Origin: Chloroflexota bacterium
GTDB taxonomy: Bacteria; Chloroflexota; Dehalococcoidia; SZUA-161
Length of the DNA: 46,323 bases
Assembly (NCBI GenBank): GCA_021787935.1
Contig: JAJYLC010000007.1
Coordinates: 1 to 46,323, forward strand
Direction: 5' to 3'
Made by a program: the position numbers and the translations under genes. The notes under the pieces are model-generated. The model was not told the origin of the DNA. It saw only the letters and a list, made by a program, of their open reading frames with translations, and made no database searches. Positions 15,824 to 23,833 of this stretch are shown here, piece after piece (position 1 is the stretch's first letter; every line of letters begins with the position of its first letter).

Positions 15824-16807
15824 ATGAAAATGTTTATCACGGGTGCTACAGGATTCATCGGAACTCATTTACTTAAGCGATTGAGCCAAACAAGTCACCA
15901 GCTGTATTGCCTGGCCAGGAAAAACAGTAATACCCAGCATCTTAAAGAGGCAGGGGCTACCATTGTGCCAGGGGACGTAACCGACAAGAGGTCCCTGCTT
16001 GAGGGTATGAAAGGATGCGATTGGGTGGTTAATCTGGCCAACATCTATACCTTCTGGGAACCCAATAGACGAATCTACACAGACGTAAATATAGCAGGCA
16101 CGAGAAACGTAATGGAGAGCGCGCTGGAAAACCGTATTTCAAAGGTTCTGCACGTCAGTACTGTTCTCATTTATGGTAAGCCAGCGGATATTCCATTCAC
16201 TGGACAAAGCGAAGTTGGTCCTGCTCGATTTAGTGAATATGCCCGGACTAAGTATGAAGGCGACCTGATTGCCTGGGAGCTCTTCAACAAGAAAAAACTG
16301 CCATTGGTTGTTGTCTATCCAGGGATGGTTGTAGGCCCTGGCAATCCTAAATATGGAGCTCAATTAGTCAGGAATTTGGTCGAACGGCGTATGCCGGTCT
16401 TGGCATTTGCTGACAGAACGAACTTTATGGCCTATGTGGGAGATGTGGCAGATGTAATCGTCAGAGCATTAGTAAAGGAAGGCAATTTAGGTGAGAAATA
16501 TTTGGTTGGTCAGCAGATTTCAATGGGAGATTTCTATCAAATGATTAGTGAGATCTCTAAAGTGCCGTTGCCTAGATTCAGTCTTCCTAACAGCCTCACA
16601 GTGATTAATGGGCAGTTTATGACATTCATAGCAAACCTCACTAAGAAACAACCTATGTGGGGATTGGCAATTGATGCCTTGCGTACTGCAAACAACGATG
16701 TAAAGGGAGACGGGAGCAAAGTGGAAAGAGAACTTGGCATTTCCTATACTCCAATACGGGTAGCACTAGAAGAAGAGATCGCATTTTATCGGCGGGGAAG
16801 CCTATAA
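15824..16807 (+). CDS. Extended SDR / NAD-dependent epimerase-dehydratase family protein
   Basis: This 327-residue protein carries the extended-SDR nucleotide motif TGATGFIG at about residues 6-13, the VNLANIYTFWEP segment, and the catalytic Y-x3-K in SEYARTKYEGD preceded by VSTVLIYG. The family includes dihydroflavonol-4-reductase-like, 3beta-HSD-like and sugar epimerase enzymes. Short length and sequence style favour an NAD(P)-dependent ketone/aldehyde reductase or sterol/terpenoid-type SDR over a nucleotide-sugar epimerase, but this is a guess. ATG at 15824 is chosen because GAGG lies six bases before it; the earlier in-frame ATG at 15818 directly abuts the GAGG. It appears monocistronic. 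Confidence 0.82.
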   Translation: MKMFITGATGFIGTHLLKRLSQTSHQLYCLARKNSNTQHLKEAGATIVPGDVTDKRSLLEGMKGCDWVVNLANIYTFWEPNRRIYTDVNIAGTRNVMESALENRISKVLHVSTVLIYGKPADIPFTGQSEVGPARFSEYARTKYEGDLIAWELFNKKKLPLVVVYPGMVVGPGNPKYGAQLVRNLVERRMPVLAFADRTNFMAYVGDVADVIVRALVKEGNLGEKYLVGQQISMGDFYQMISEISKVPLPRFSLPNSLTVINGQFMTFIANLTKKQPMWGLAIDALRTANNDVKGDGSKVERELGISYTPIRVALEEEIAFYRRGSL

Positions 16808-16990
16808 TTATCTATCTCCATCCCTTCTGTTCATTACGACGCTTTATATACAGACAAGGCTTACACTAGGTAACCACCACCCCCTGCAGTGCTTCATGCT
16901 GTCTCATATCCCTTTCGACTGGCAAGACCCTCCCACTATCCTCCCACCCTTCGCAGCCAGATAGCGTCACTTTCAAGCCGCTCGCAAGAA

Positions 16991-17061
16991 TGTGACAACT
17001 TTTTAATTTTTTGACGTCTCAATTTTATGACTATTTGATGGAATCCAGTTAATATGCAAAT
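16991..17061 (+). promoter_or_regulatory. Conserved upstream element shared with moaD-aor (copy B)
   Basis: Counterpart of the element before moaD. TGTGA, ACTTTTTAATTTTTTG (16998-17013) and GTTAATATG (17048-17056) fall at identical spacing, and the gene start lies 31 bases after the last block (39 in copy A). The middle part between the blocks is less conserved. A shared regulator of two aldehyde-processing loci is inferred. Confidence 0.65.
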
Positions 17062-17086
17062 TAGGGTGCGCTGCCTGGAGGTGGAT

Positions 17087-18835
17087 ATGACCACAGATAC
17101 TTTATTAGGTTCGCCGCAATTCCCCGTGGCTCCGACTAGCATTCCATCGTCTACCAGGGAGGCAATGGATGCTTCGGTGCAGACTCTACAGTCACGGAAG
17201 GACACATGGGTGAACACCCCCATAAGCGAGCGCCTCAAACTGCTGGACAGGATGATGAAGGACTCTGCTGCTATTGCCTGCCGCTGGGTTGATAGGTCCC
17301 GGGAGGCCAAGGGGATGCTGGCAAATGCTGCCACGGCCGACGAATGGAGCGTGGGTCCTTATGCCTTGCTCAGGAACTTGCGCGGACTGCGCCGGTCTCT
17401 GGCCGACATCAACCGTTATGGAAGCCCCAGAATTCCAGGCCCCATCGTAACCAGGCCTGACGGCCAGGTTGTCGCGCGTGTATTCCCCAAAAATATATAT
17501 GATCGCATCTTTCTCGGCAGCCTTACGGCGGAAGTCTGGATGCAGCCCGGGGTGACCCCAGTAGATCTCCCTAAAACTCTGGCCCTGGCTTATCAGGACA
17601 AGCACCACGAAGGCAAAGTGGCACTGGTGCTCGGGGCAGGAAACTACCTGGCCATTCCGGCCATGGACATACTGTACAAGCTGTTTGTGGAAGACCACGT
17701 GGTGCTGCTCAAGCCAAACCCGGTGAACGCGCAGCTTGGCTCATTAATAGAAGATTGTTTTCGAGCTCTGATAGAGCAGGGGTTTCTGCGCATCGTGTAC
17801 GGAGGAGCGGCCGAGGGAGCTTATCTCTGCAGCCACGCAGGGGTGGATGAGATTCATATCACCGGATCGGACAAGAGCTTCGACGCCATTGTCTTCGGGA
17901 CGGGATCGGAGGGCGCCAGGCGTAAGAGAGAACGCAATCCATTGCTGACCAAGCCCATCACAGCAGAGCTGGGAAATGTCACCCCGGCGATCGTAGTGCC
18001 CGGCCCCTGGAGCTTCAATGACCTCACCTACCAGGCTGAACACATAGTTACAATGCTCACCGAAAATGCCGGCTTTAACTGCGTAACTACCAGGGTGATT
18101 CTGCAGCACGCATCCTGGACGCAGCGGGGTCAGCTATTGGAGAAGATACGGCGGCTATTGTCCCGAGCACCCTTGCGCACTGCTTATTACCCGGGGGCTC
18201 GTGACCGGCACAGGGCATTTGTCTCGGCACATCCGGAGGCTGAGATGTATGGTAAGCCCACCGATGAGCAGCTTCCCTGGACACTTATCCCGGGTGTCGA
18301 CCCCAAAAACAAGGGCGATATCACCTTCACCACTGAGGCATTTTGCAGTCTCTTTGCCGAAACCCCTATCGAGGCCAAGACTGTCCCGGAATATATCGAG
18401 CGCGCTGTCGAATTCGCCAATAAGAACCTCTGGGGTACACTGGCTGCTACACTTATAGTCCATCCATCATCGCTTAAGGACCCCGCGGTGGCCGCTGCGG
18501 TCGAACGCGCCATTGCCGACTTGCGTTACGGGACAATAGGCGTAAACTACTGGGCGGCAGCTGCATACTCCATGGCCGTAACCCCCTGGGGTGCTTTCCC
18601 GGGGCACACTATCGACAATATCCAATCGGGCATTGGCATGGTTCACAATACGTTTATGTTCTCTCGGCCGCAGAAAACGGTGTTGCGAGCGCCTTTCCGC
18701 ACCAGGCCTGTACCAATCTGGTTCGAGACCCGCGCTAAAAGGGGATGGAAGGTTTTCCCGAAACTGGTACAGTTCGAGGCATCGCCATATATATGGAAAG
18801 TCCCGGCCATTATCTGGGCTGCCCTCAGGGGTTAA
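17087..18835 (+). CDS. Aldehyde dehydrogenase-superfamily protein
   Basis: This 582-residue protein is a divergent member of the NAD(P)-dependent aldehyde dehydrogenase superfamily. The conserved glutamate appears in ITAELGNVTPAIV (Glu294), and the catalytic cysteine in ENAGFNCVTTRV (Cys332). Other family motifs are VALVLGAGNYLAIPAMD, VVLLKPNPVNAQ and IHITGSDKSFDAIV. It is about 80 residues longer than standard ALDHs, mainly at the ends; the C-terminal part (QKTVLRAPFRTRPVPIWF onward) is unusual. ATG at 17087 has GGAGGTGG just upstream; an earlier ATG at 17054 lies inside the conserved promoter element and is rejected. It is followed 27 bases later by a ThDP enzyme, so it could oxidise the aldehyde that enzyme releases. 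Confidence 0.83.
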   Translation: MTTDTLLGSPQFPVAPTSIPSSTREAMDASVQTLQSRKDTWVNTPISERLKLLDRMMKDSAAIACRWVDRSREAKGMLANAATADEWSVGPYALLRNLRGLRRSLADINRYGSPRIPGPIVTRPDGQVVARVFPKNIYDRIFLGSLTAEVWMQPGVTPVDLPKTLALAYQDKHHEGKVALVLGAGNYLAIPAMDILYKLFVEDHVVLLKPNPVNAQLGSLIEDCFRALIEQGFLRIVYGGAAEGAYLCSHAGVDEIHITGSDKSFDAIVFGTGSEGARRKRERNPLLTKPITAELGNVTPAIVVPGPWSFNDLTYQAEHIVTMLTENAGFNCVTTRVILQHASWTQRGQLLEKIRRLLSRAPLRTAYYPGARDRHRAFVSAHPEAEMYGKPTDEQLPWTLIPGVDPKNKGDITFTTEAFCSLFAETPIEAKTVPEYIERAVEFANKNLWGTLAATLIVHPSSLKDPAVAAAVERAIADLRYGTIGVNYWAAAAYSMAVTPWGAFPGHTIDNIQSGIGMVHNTFMFSRPQKTVLRAPFRTRPVPIWFETRAKRGWKVFPKLVQFEASPYIWKVPAIIWAALRG

Positions 18836-18862
18836 AGACGTGAGGTCGAAAAGGAGAAGGTT

Positions 18863-20416
18863 GTGAACGGCGCTGAACTGCTTGTCAAAACCGCCGCTAA
18901 AGCCGGCATTGAGATTTGCTTTGCCAACCCCGGGACCACCGAGATGCCTATAGTCATAGCGCTTGATTCAGAGCCAGGCATAAAGCCCGTTCTGGGTCTA
19001 TTCGAAGGCGTATGCACCGGAGCAGCCGATGGTTACGGCAGAATGCTGGATAAACCGGCGATGACACTGCTTCATCTGGGGCCAGGACTCGCGGACGGAA
19101 TCGTCAACTTGCATAATGCCCGCAGAGCAAAGACACCGATTGTAAATATAATCGGCGAACATGCTACATGGCACCGGGCTGCTGATCCTCCGCTGGCAAT
19201 GGATATTGAAAAGCTCGCCAGTGCCGTATCGGGCTGGCAGAGAACCAACAAATCCCCCATAGCATTGTCCCTGGACCTGGCCGAGGCAGTTGCCGCCTCC
19301 ATGTACGGTCAGGTAGCAAACCTGATAGTGCCCAACGACTATCAGTGGGCAGAATCTGCCGTTGACCATATAGCAGCTCCTCAATTCTCCTTTGCTCCTA
19401 TTGACCCCGAACGGATAGAGCAGGCTTCACGGCTGATGCGAGCTCACCGGAAGGCAGCTCTTATGATAGGAGGCAGGGCTTTGCGCAGGCGGGGACTGCT
19501 TGCCGCTGCCCGGATTAAAGCGATCACGGGTTGTGACCTTCTCACCGATGGCTTTCCTCCATATATAGAAAGGGGCGCTGGTTTCCCCGATATAATGCGT
19601 GTACCCTATTTCCCTGAGCCTGCCATTGACCTTTTATCCGCGTACGAAGTCGCCGTACTAGCCGGTGTGAAGGAACCTGTGGCCTTTTTCGGTTACAAAG
19701 GCATTGCCAGCAAGCTGCTGCCCGAGAAATGCGAGAAGTTCCGTATAGATACCGACAGCCAGAATGTTGTCGAGGTTCTGGAGGCCCTGGCGGACGCTTT
19801 ACATGCGCCCCCGTATTCAAAGATTTCGGCCACTGTTCTTTCAGAGCTTGCTCGCCCTACGGTTCCTTCAGGAGAGCTGACGGCGGAAAAGGCTTGCCTC
19901 ACCCTGGCAGCAGTTCAGCCGGAGAATGTCATCATTGTGGATGAGGGACTTACCACATCAGTCGGCTATTATCCGCTCACTGCAGGCCTGGCGCCTCACA
20001 GCTATCTCACCCTCACCGGAGGAGCCCTCGGCTACGGTATGCCCTGTGCAGTGGGAGCAGCCCTGGCATGCCCCGACAGACAGGTGATTAACTTTGAGGC
20101 AGACGGAAGCGCTATGTACACAGTCCAGGCATTGTGGACACAAGCCCGCGAATCGCTGAACGTAACTACGCTGATTTGCGCAAACCGAAGCTACAACATT
20201 TTAAAAATAGAGCTCATCCGCGCCGGCATCGAATCAATAGGCCCCAAAGCCTTATCTCTCACAGACCTTGATCAACCCTATATTAATTGGGTGAGGATTG
20301 CTGAAGGACTGGGCGTTCCCGCAGCATCCGTGAATACCGCCGAGGGTTTATCGCGCGAGCTTGCCAGGGCGCTTTCCGAGCCAGGGCCCCATCTCATAGA
20401 AATGATATTAGTCTAG
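18863..20416 (+). CDS. ThDP-dependent decarboxylase/synthase (acetolactate synthase-like)
   Basis: This 517-residue enzyme has the three-domain layout of acetolactate synthase, benzoylformate decarboxylase and related thiamine diphosphate enzymes. The cofactor-activating glutamate is Glu48 in GLFEGVCTGAADGYGRM. The ThDP/metal motif is EADGSAMYTVQALWTQ (from residue 412) continuing to CANRSYNIL, so the usual GDG...NN reads ADG...NR. GGALGYGMPCAVGAALA precedes it. The start is GTG behind AAGGAGAAGG. It is probably cotranscribed with the upstream aldehyde dehydrogenase; a 2-oxoacid decarboxylase releasing an aldehyde would fit that pair. True acetolactate synthase is less likely, because no small regulatory subunit or ilvC is nearby. 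Confidence 0.83.
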   Translation: MNGAELLVKTAAKAGIEICFANPGTTEMPIVIALDSEPGIKPVLGLFEGVCTGAADGYGRMLDKPAMTLLHLGPGLADGIVNLHNARRAKTPIVNIIGEHATWHRAADPPLAMDIEKLASAVSGWQRTNKSPIALSLDLAEAVAASMYGQVANLIVPNDYQWAESAVDHIAAPQFSFAPIDPERIEQASRLMRAHRKAALMIGGRALRRRGLLAAARIKAITGCDLLTDGFPPYIERGAGFPDIMRVPYFPEPAIDLLSAYEVAVLAGVKEPVAFFGYKGIASKLLPEKCEKFRIDTDSQNVVEVLEALADALHAPPYSKISATVLSELARPTVPSGELTAEKACLTLAAVQPENVIIVDEGLTTSVGYYPLTAGLAPHSYLTLTGGALGYGMPCAVGAALACPDRQVINFEADGSAMYTVQALWTQARESLNVTTLICANRSYNILKIELIRAGIESIGPKALSLTDLDQPYINWVRIAEGLGVPAASVNTAEGLSRELARALSEPGPHLIEMILV

Positions 20417-20459
20417 TCTGACCAAGATAGCTCTGTGCGCCTCCCGGTACTTTTGAGAT

Positions 20460-20798
20460 TTATCGTCGTTTCTTTCTCTCTGTTACTCTCTCTTCAACGA
20501 TGAAAGCAACAATCTTGGCTCTATCCATAAATTTCTCTTCGTCATCGCTGATTACCTTATAGGCTTCCGATGCCGAGAAGGCAGCAGCCGCCTCGCAGTC
20601 TTCCATAGTTTCAAACCAGACCTCGGTAACACAGTCGAATCCCAGCTCTTCGGCACCACCTGTCACATAGTTCCTGGCATATCTCTTGAACGGGAAATGC
20701 TTCATCGCCAAGGGCACATGCACTTCCTCATAGTGCTTAGAGAACTCCTCCAATGAAATGCCGGGCTTTCTCTTCAGCAGCGATATCGCTTTGATCAT
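20460..20798 (-). CDS. EthD-domain protein (dimeric alpha-beta barrel)
   Basis: This 112-residue protein starts MIKAISLLKRKPGISLEEF and continues with HYEEVHVPLA, the pattern of EthD-family ferredoxin-like barrels. These small proteins bind or modify hydrophobic or quinone-like molecules and were first noted in ether degradation loci. ATG at 20798 follows GAGGAGG by nine bases; an in-frame GTG at 20816 overlaps that site and is rejected. It is convergent with the ThDP enzyme gene and 44 bases away. Specific substrate unknown. Confidence 0.75.
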   Translation of the reverse strand: MIKAISLLKRKPGISLEEFSKHYEEVHVPLAMKHFPFKRYARNYVTGGAEELGFDCVTEVWFETMEDCEAAAAFSASEAYKVISDDEEKFMDRAKIVAFIVEERVTERKKRR

Positions 20799-20847
20799 GC
20801 GGATTACCCTCCTCACGCCAGGCCAATAGCCAATCTCGAACCGGCTC

Positions 20848-21402
20848 CTAGCCTCGTGATTTTCTAAAAGTTTTTTTCAGCGATTCTTCCTGTTCACGCA
20901 GCATTTGTTTGAGGTCGTCAATCGTGTAGGTCTTGATACCCACCCCATCCTCTCTCATGTGCACTACCGCCAGACCCGCATTGATTATCATCTTAGCGCA
21001 AATCATGCAGGGGCCATATATCTTGCGTGTTTCCCCGCTCTTCTCATTGTACTGCCCCTTGACCCTCTCGCTGTGCAGGTACATCTCACCGCCTGCTATG
21101 TTCATCCCTGTCCTCGCCGCATTGATGATGGCGTTCTGCTCCGCATGGACGCTCCGGCACAGCTCATACCTCTCCCCAGGGGGTATACCCAGCTCTTTGC
21201 GGAGGCACTTCCCTGTGTCAATGCAGTGCTCCGTACCTCGCGGAGAACCCACATAGCCGGAGGCAACCTCTACGCCATCCTTGACTATAATGGCTCCGAT
21301 TCTCCTCCTCAGGCAGGTGCTCATCTCTGCCGCCACCCTTGCCCTGTTCAGAAAATGCTCGAATTTGTCAGGTCTTTTACGCTCTGCGCTGGAGGAACTC
21401 AT
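20848..21402 (-). CDS. dCMP deaminase-family zinc enzyme
   Basis: This 184-residue cytidine/deoxycytidylate deaminase family protein has the zinc motif H86-A-E88 in SVHAEQNAII and the partner cysteines C132-x2-C135 in GPCMICAKMI. The insertion between the strand IGAIIVKDG and the HAE motif, with its extra Cys and His residues (EHCIDTGKC), matches dCMP deaminases of the ComEB type, where it forms an additional metal site. It probably deaminates dCMP to dUMP for thymidylate supply. No thymidylate gene is adjacent. It is on the same strand as the EthD gene but separated from it by 49 bases. Confidence 0.87.
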   Translation of the reverse strand: MSSSSAERKRPDKFEHFLNRARVAAEMSTCLRRRIGAIIVKDGVEVASGYVGSPRGTEHCIDTGKCLRKELGIPPGERYELCRSVHAEQNAIINAARTGMNIAGGEMYLHSERVKGQYNEKSGETRKIYGPCMICAKMIINAGLAVVHMREDGVGIKTYTIDDLKQMLREQEESLKKTFRKSRG

Positions 21403-21536
21403 AAGACTCCTTCTAAATTTCGATAGCTTGAATTATACCCATTAGTACAACATCCTACAAGGACTCGATCTCCAGCAGTACCATTCCAGGTATAACATAA
21501 CCCGTTCTATTCACGCCAAACAACGAAAGCCCCAAT

Positions 21537-21633
21537 GTCATTCTGAGCTTTAGCGAAGAATCTCGCTACTAAGCTCGGTTTATTATCCGAGATTCTTCGG
21601 TCGTCCCGAACCATCGGGACTCCTCAGAATGAC
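21537..21633. repeat. GTCATTCTGAG-type palindromic element, copy 2 (MITE-like)
   Basis: 97-bp element with perfect 10-bp terminal inverted repeats GTCATTCTGA/TCAGAATGAC. It shares with copy 1 the order CTTTAGCGAAGAATCTCG, TTTATTATCCGAGATTCTTC and GGTCG, then a small stem-loop (GTCCCGA/TCGGGAC). No coding capacity. Confidence 0.82.
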
Positions 21634-21723
21634 ATAATATTCGCATCCATAGCAGCAAACGTTGCAATTGTAACTCCGGCGGATACTTTGGCATTTCTTG
21701 CTGCTCCGGCTAAAATAGACCTT

Positions 21724-22377
21724 ATGAACGCCTCCGCTCTGGAACAATACCTGCAGCCGGGCAAGCTCTGCGACTTTGACCGCAGCCCTGAAATCAGGGG
21801 AAAAGCCAAGGAACTGACAAAAGGCTGCCGAACCCGGAGGCAGAAGTTCGACCACCTTTTCGATTATGTCAAGGAGCTGCCTTATGGTCTTGAGGACTGG
21901 GATGTGCCCGCATCGGAGACCCTGGCCAAAGGCTGGGGGATGTGCTCAGGCAAAGCCAACCTTCTGGTAGCACTGCTCAGGTCTCAGGGCATTCCATCAA
22001 GATACCGCATATACCGCATAAGGGCTGAGGTGAACCTGTGGATAGAAGTTACCGCAGAGAGCGCCCTAGCGCAGCGTATGGGTGCTGCCCCCAGTCAGCA
22101 AGACCATGTTGACTGTCAGGTCTGGCTCGGTAAATGGCAAAACTGCGATCCTGCACGGGATACGCCTCTGGAGCGCGGCATGAAGGTGCTGGGTCTGCCA
22201 CTAGAGCGCGAAATTATTCCCGATGCGTCAGGCCGTATTCGTTACACCATCCTGGCCAATTTCGACAACTGGGCAAAGCAGAGACAAAGCAGGAGGATGG
22301 TCCGACAAGATAGGGCAGAGACCTTTGCCAGAGTCAACGAGCAGTTCTCGCGGATAAGGGACTTAGGCAAAGGCTAA
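21724..22377 (+). CDS. Transglutaminase-like cysteine protease-fold protein
   Basis: This 217-residue protein has the transglutaminase-like core: Cys74 in GWGMCSGKANLLVALLRSQGIPSRYR, His128 in DHVDCQVWL and Asp142 in WQNCDPARD complete a plausible Cys-His-Asp triad. There is no signal peptide, so it is probably cytoplasmic. Bacterial proteins of this kind are usually peptidases or amidases rather than cross-linking enzymes. The start is uncertain: ATG 21724 has no clear ribosome binding site, and a TTG at 21688 would add 12 residues. It is flanked on both sides by palindromic elements and is probably transcribed alone. Confidence 0.75.
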   Translation: MNASALEQYLQPGKLCDFDRSPEIRGKAKELTKGCRTRRQKFDHLFDYVKELPYGLEDWDVPASETLAKGWGMCSGKANLLVALLRSQGIPSRYRIYRIRAEVNLWIEVTAESALAQRMGAAPSQQDHVDCQVWLGKWQNCDPARDTPLERGMKVLGLPLEREIIPDASGRIRYTILANFDNWAKQRQSRRMVRQDRAETFARVNEQFSRIRDLGKG

Positions 22378-22399
22378 GCAAATAAGACGGGAAAATAAA

Positions 22400-22530
22400 G
22401 AGGTCGTTTAGAAACACAATTACCATTCCGTGCTTGACACGGAATCCAGAAAACCCAGATTCAAAATTACGGTGAAGGTATCTGGATACCGACTTTCGTC
22501 GGTATGATAGACTCATTACTAAACGACCTC
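22400..22530. repeat. MITE-like element with 11-bp terminal inverted repeats and two nested hairpins
   Basis: Bounded by GAGGTCGTTTA (22400-22410) and its exact inverse TAAACGACCTC (22520-22530). Inside are ATTCCGTG/CACGGAAT followed by CCAG, and CTGG followed by ATACCGAC/GTCGGTAT. The two inner hairpins are inverted copies of one unit (CAT-CC stem GG-ATCCAG), the same unit as at 1748-1771. No clean target-site duplication is visible. Confidence 0.75.
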
Positions 22531-22581
22531 AAAATACATGATTGCCATCGTGCCTTTTCCAGGTTAATATAGTGAGCTACA

Positions 22582-23148
22582 ATGCACCAGAATAAATATC
22601 CCCTCCTTGTGATTGTAGGTATGGCCGGCTCAGGAAAGTCCACAGTAGCACGCCATCTCGAAAAAAAAGGCTGGCAAGTGATTCGCTTCGGCGCACTAAC
22701 CATGCAGGAACTGGGGAAAAGGGGTCTGCCTATCAATGAAGCTAACGAGAAGGCTGTCCGCGAGGAGCTGAGGGCAACGCATGGTATGGACGCTTATGCC
22801 AAATTGCTGCTTCCCAACATAAAAGAAAGCCTGGCGGTCTGCCCCACAGTCATAGACGGCCTCTATTCCTGGGCTGAGTATAAGTTCCTTAAGAGACATT
22901 TCGGGGAGCAAATGAAGTTCGTCGCTATGTACACGACGCGCTCTATGCGTTATGCCCGGCTATCTCAAAGGCCTGACCGTCCTTTATCAGTGGAACAAGC
23001 CGAACGGCGAGACTACGCTGAGATCGAGAACGTGGAAAAAGGCGGGCCCATTGCCATGGCGGACTACACCATAGTCAACGACGGCACCGAAAAAGAGCTA
23101 TTCCAGGCCATAGACAAACTCCTGCCTACGCTGTACACAGCCTCATAA
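22582..23148 (+). CDS. P-loop nucleotide kinase-like protein (dephospho-CoA kinase/UPF0200-like)
   Basis: This 188-residue protein begins with Walker A GMAGSGKST (residues 13-21). A later acidic segment VIDGLYSWAEYKFLKRHFG is the Walker B-like region, and RRDYAEIENVEKGGPIAMADYTIVNDGT resembles the C-terminal part of the archaeal UPF0200 / dephospho-CoA kinase-like ATPases. A role as a small-molecule kinase is likely, but the substrate is unknown. A weak hairpin with a T-rich tail follows. It is flanked by the MITE-like element upstream and by a convergent HTH gene. Confidence 0.72.
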   Translation: MHQNKYPLLVIVGMAGSGKSTVARHLEKKGWQVIRFGALTMQELGKRGLPINEANEKAVREELRATHGMDAYAKLLLPNIKESLAVCPTVIDGLYSWAEYKFLKRHFGEQMKFVAMYTTRSMRYARLSQRPDRPLSVEQAERRDYAEIENVEKGGPIAMADYTIVNDGTEKELFQAIDKLLPTLYTAS

Positions 23149-23210
23149 AAATCATTATTCGCATTTCTTAAAGGAAATCGGAAAGACTCCGCAGGGGAAA
23201 ATTTGCCTGT

Positions 23211-23232
23211 CCCCATCTCAGTGGGGTTTATT
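23211..23232 (+). terminator. Weak intrinsic terminator candidate after the P-loop gene
   Basis: CCCCA and TGGGG are separated by six bases and followed by TTTATTA. The 5-bp stem and interrupted T-run make it weak, but it lies 60 bases after the stop codon in the right orientation. Confidence 0.35.
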
Positions 23233-23259
23233 ACACCTATTTTACCGCAGGCTTGCTGT

Positions 23260-23685
23260 CTACTTTATCCCTAGCTTCTTAAGGGTCTTCTTCCACCACG
23301 GCTCCCGGGGCGCGTTGAGCAGCATCACCTGGCTCTCCAGTTCACGTATACGCTCCTGGGCAGCCCCGAGCTGGCCTGCAAGCTGGAGGTTTGTCTTCTG
23401 CAGGTCGTTGATGAGGTCTATAGCCCAATTGGTGCTGCTGTCCGCTTGAGCAGCATTGTCTGCAGAGGGTTCCTCTTCCAGTTTGCCCTTTTCTTCGCCT
23501 GAGGTATCCAGGTTTTCCACTTTTATGCTCGGCAGGTCGAGGATGCGGTACTCCTCGCCGAACTTACCCTGGACAAGCACGTGGGGGATTTTGCCGTCCT
23601 TGATGTGACGGCGTATGGTTTTGGGGGATACTCCGAGGGTTTTAGCAGCCTGCGCAATAGTTACGCCCTGTTCAGGTACATCCAT
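23260..23685 (-). CDS. HTH / coiled-coil DNA-binding protein
   Basis: This protein of about 141 residues begins MDVPEQGVTIAQAAKTLGV, continuing SPKTIRRHIKDGKI, a MerR/excisionase-type winged HTH. An acidic Glu/Ser linker follows (about 60-85), then a probable coiled coil (DLINDLQKTNLQLAGQLGAA, continuing QERIRELESQVMLL) and a Trp/Lys-rich tip PREPWWKKTLKKLGIK. The layout of N-terminal HTH, acidic linker, coiled coil and basic aromatic tail recalls small plasmid partition or replication-associated proteins. No ribosome site is clear; the frame runs up to GTG 23766, which would add 27 residues, so the start is unsure. It could be a regulator or a DNA-organising protein. Confidence 0.7.
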   Translation of the reverse strand: MDVPEQGVTIAQAAKTLGVSPKTIRRHIKDGKIPHVLVQGKFGEEYRILDLPSIKVENLDTSGEEKGKLEEEPSADNAAQADSSTNWAIDLINDLQKTNLQLAGQLGAAQERIRELESQVMLLNAPREPWWKKTLKKLGIK

Positions 23686-23833
23686 GCGCAATAGGCTATA
23701 CCCAACATTAGCTTTCGTCAAGGGGTTTCCAGCCACAAATTGCCCCCAAAACACGTTTTTTACCACATTTGGCTAAAACTAACACCAGGGCTCAGCTTGA
23801 CAAAAGTATCCGGGCGAAATATAAGAGATAGAT

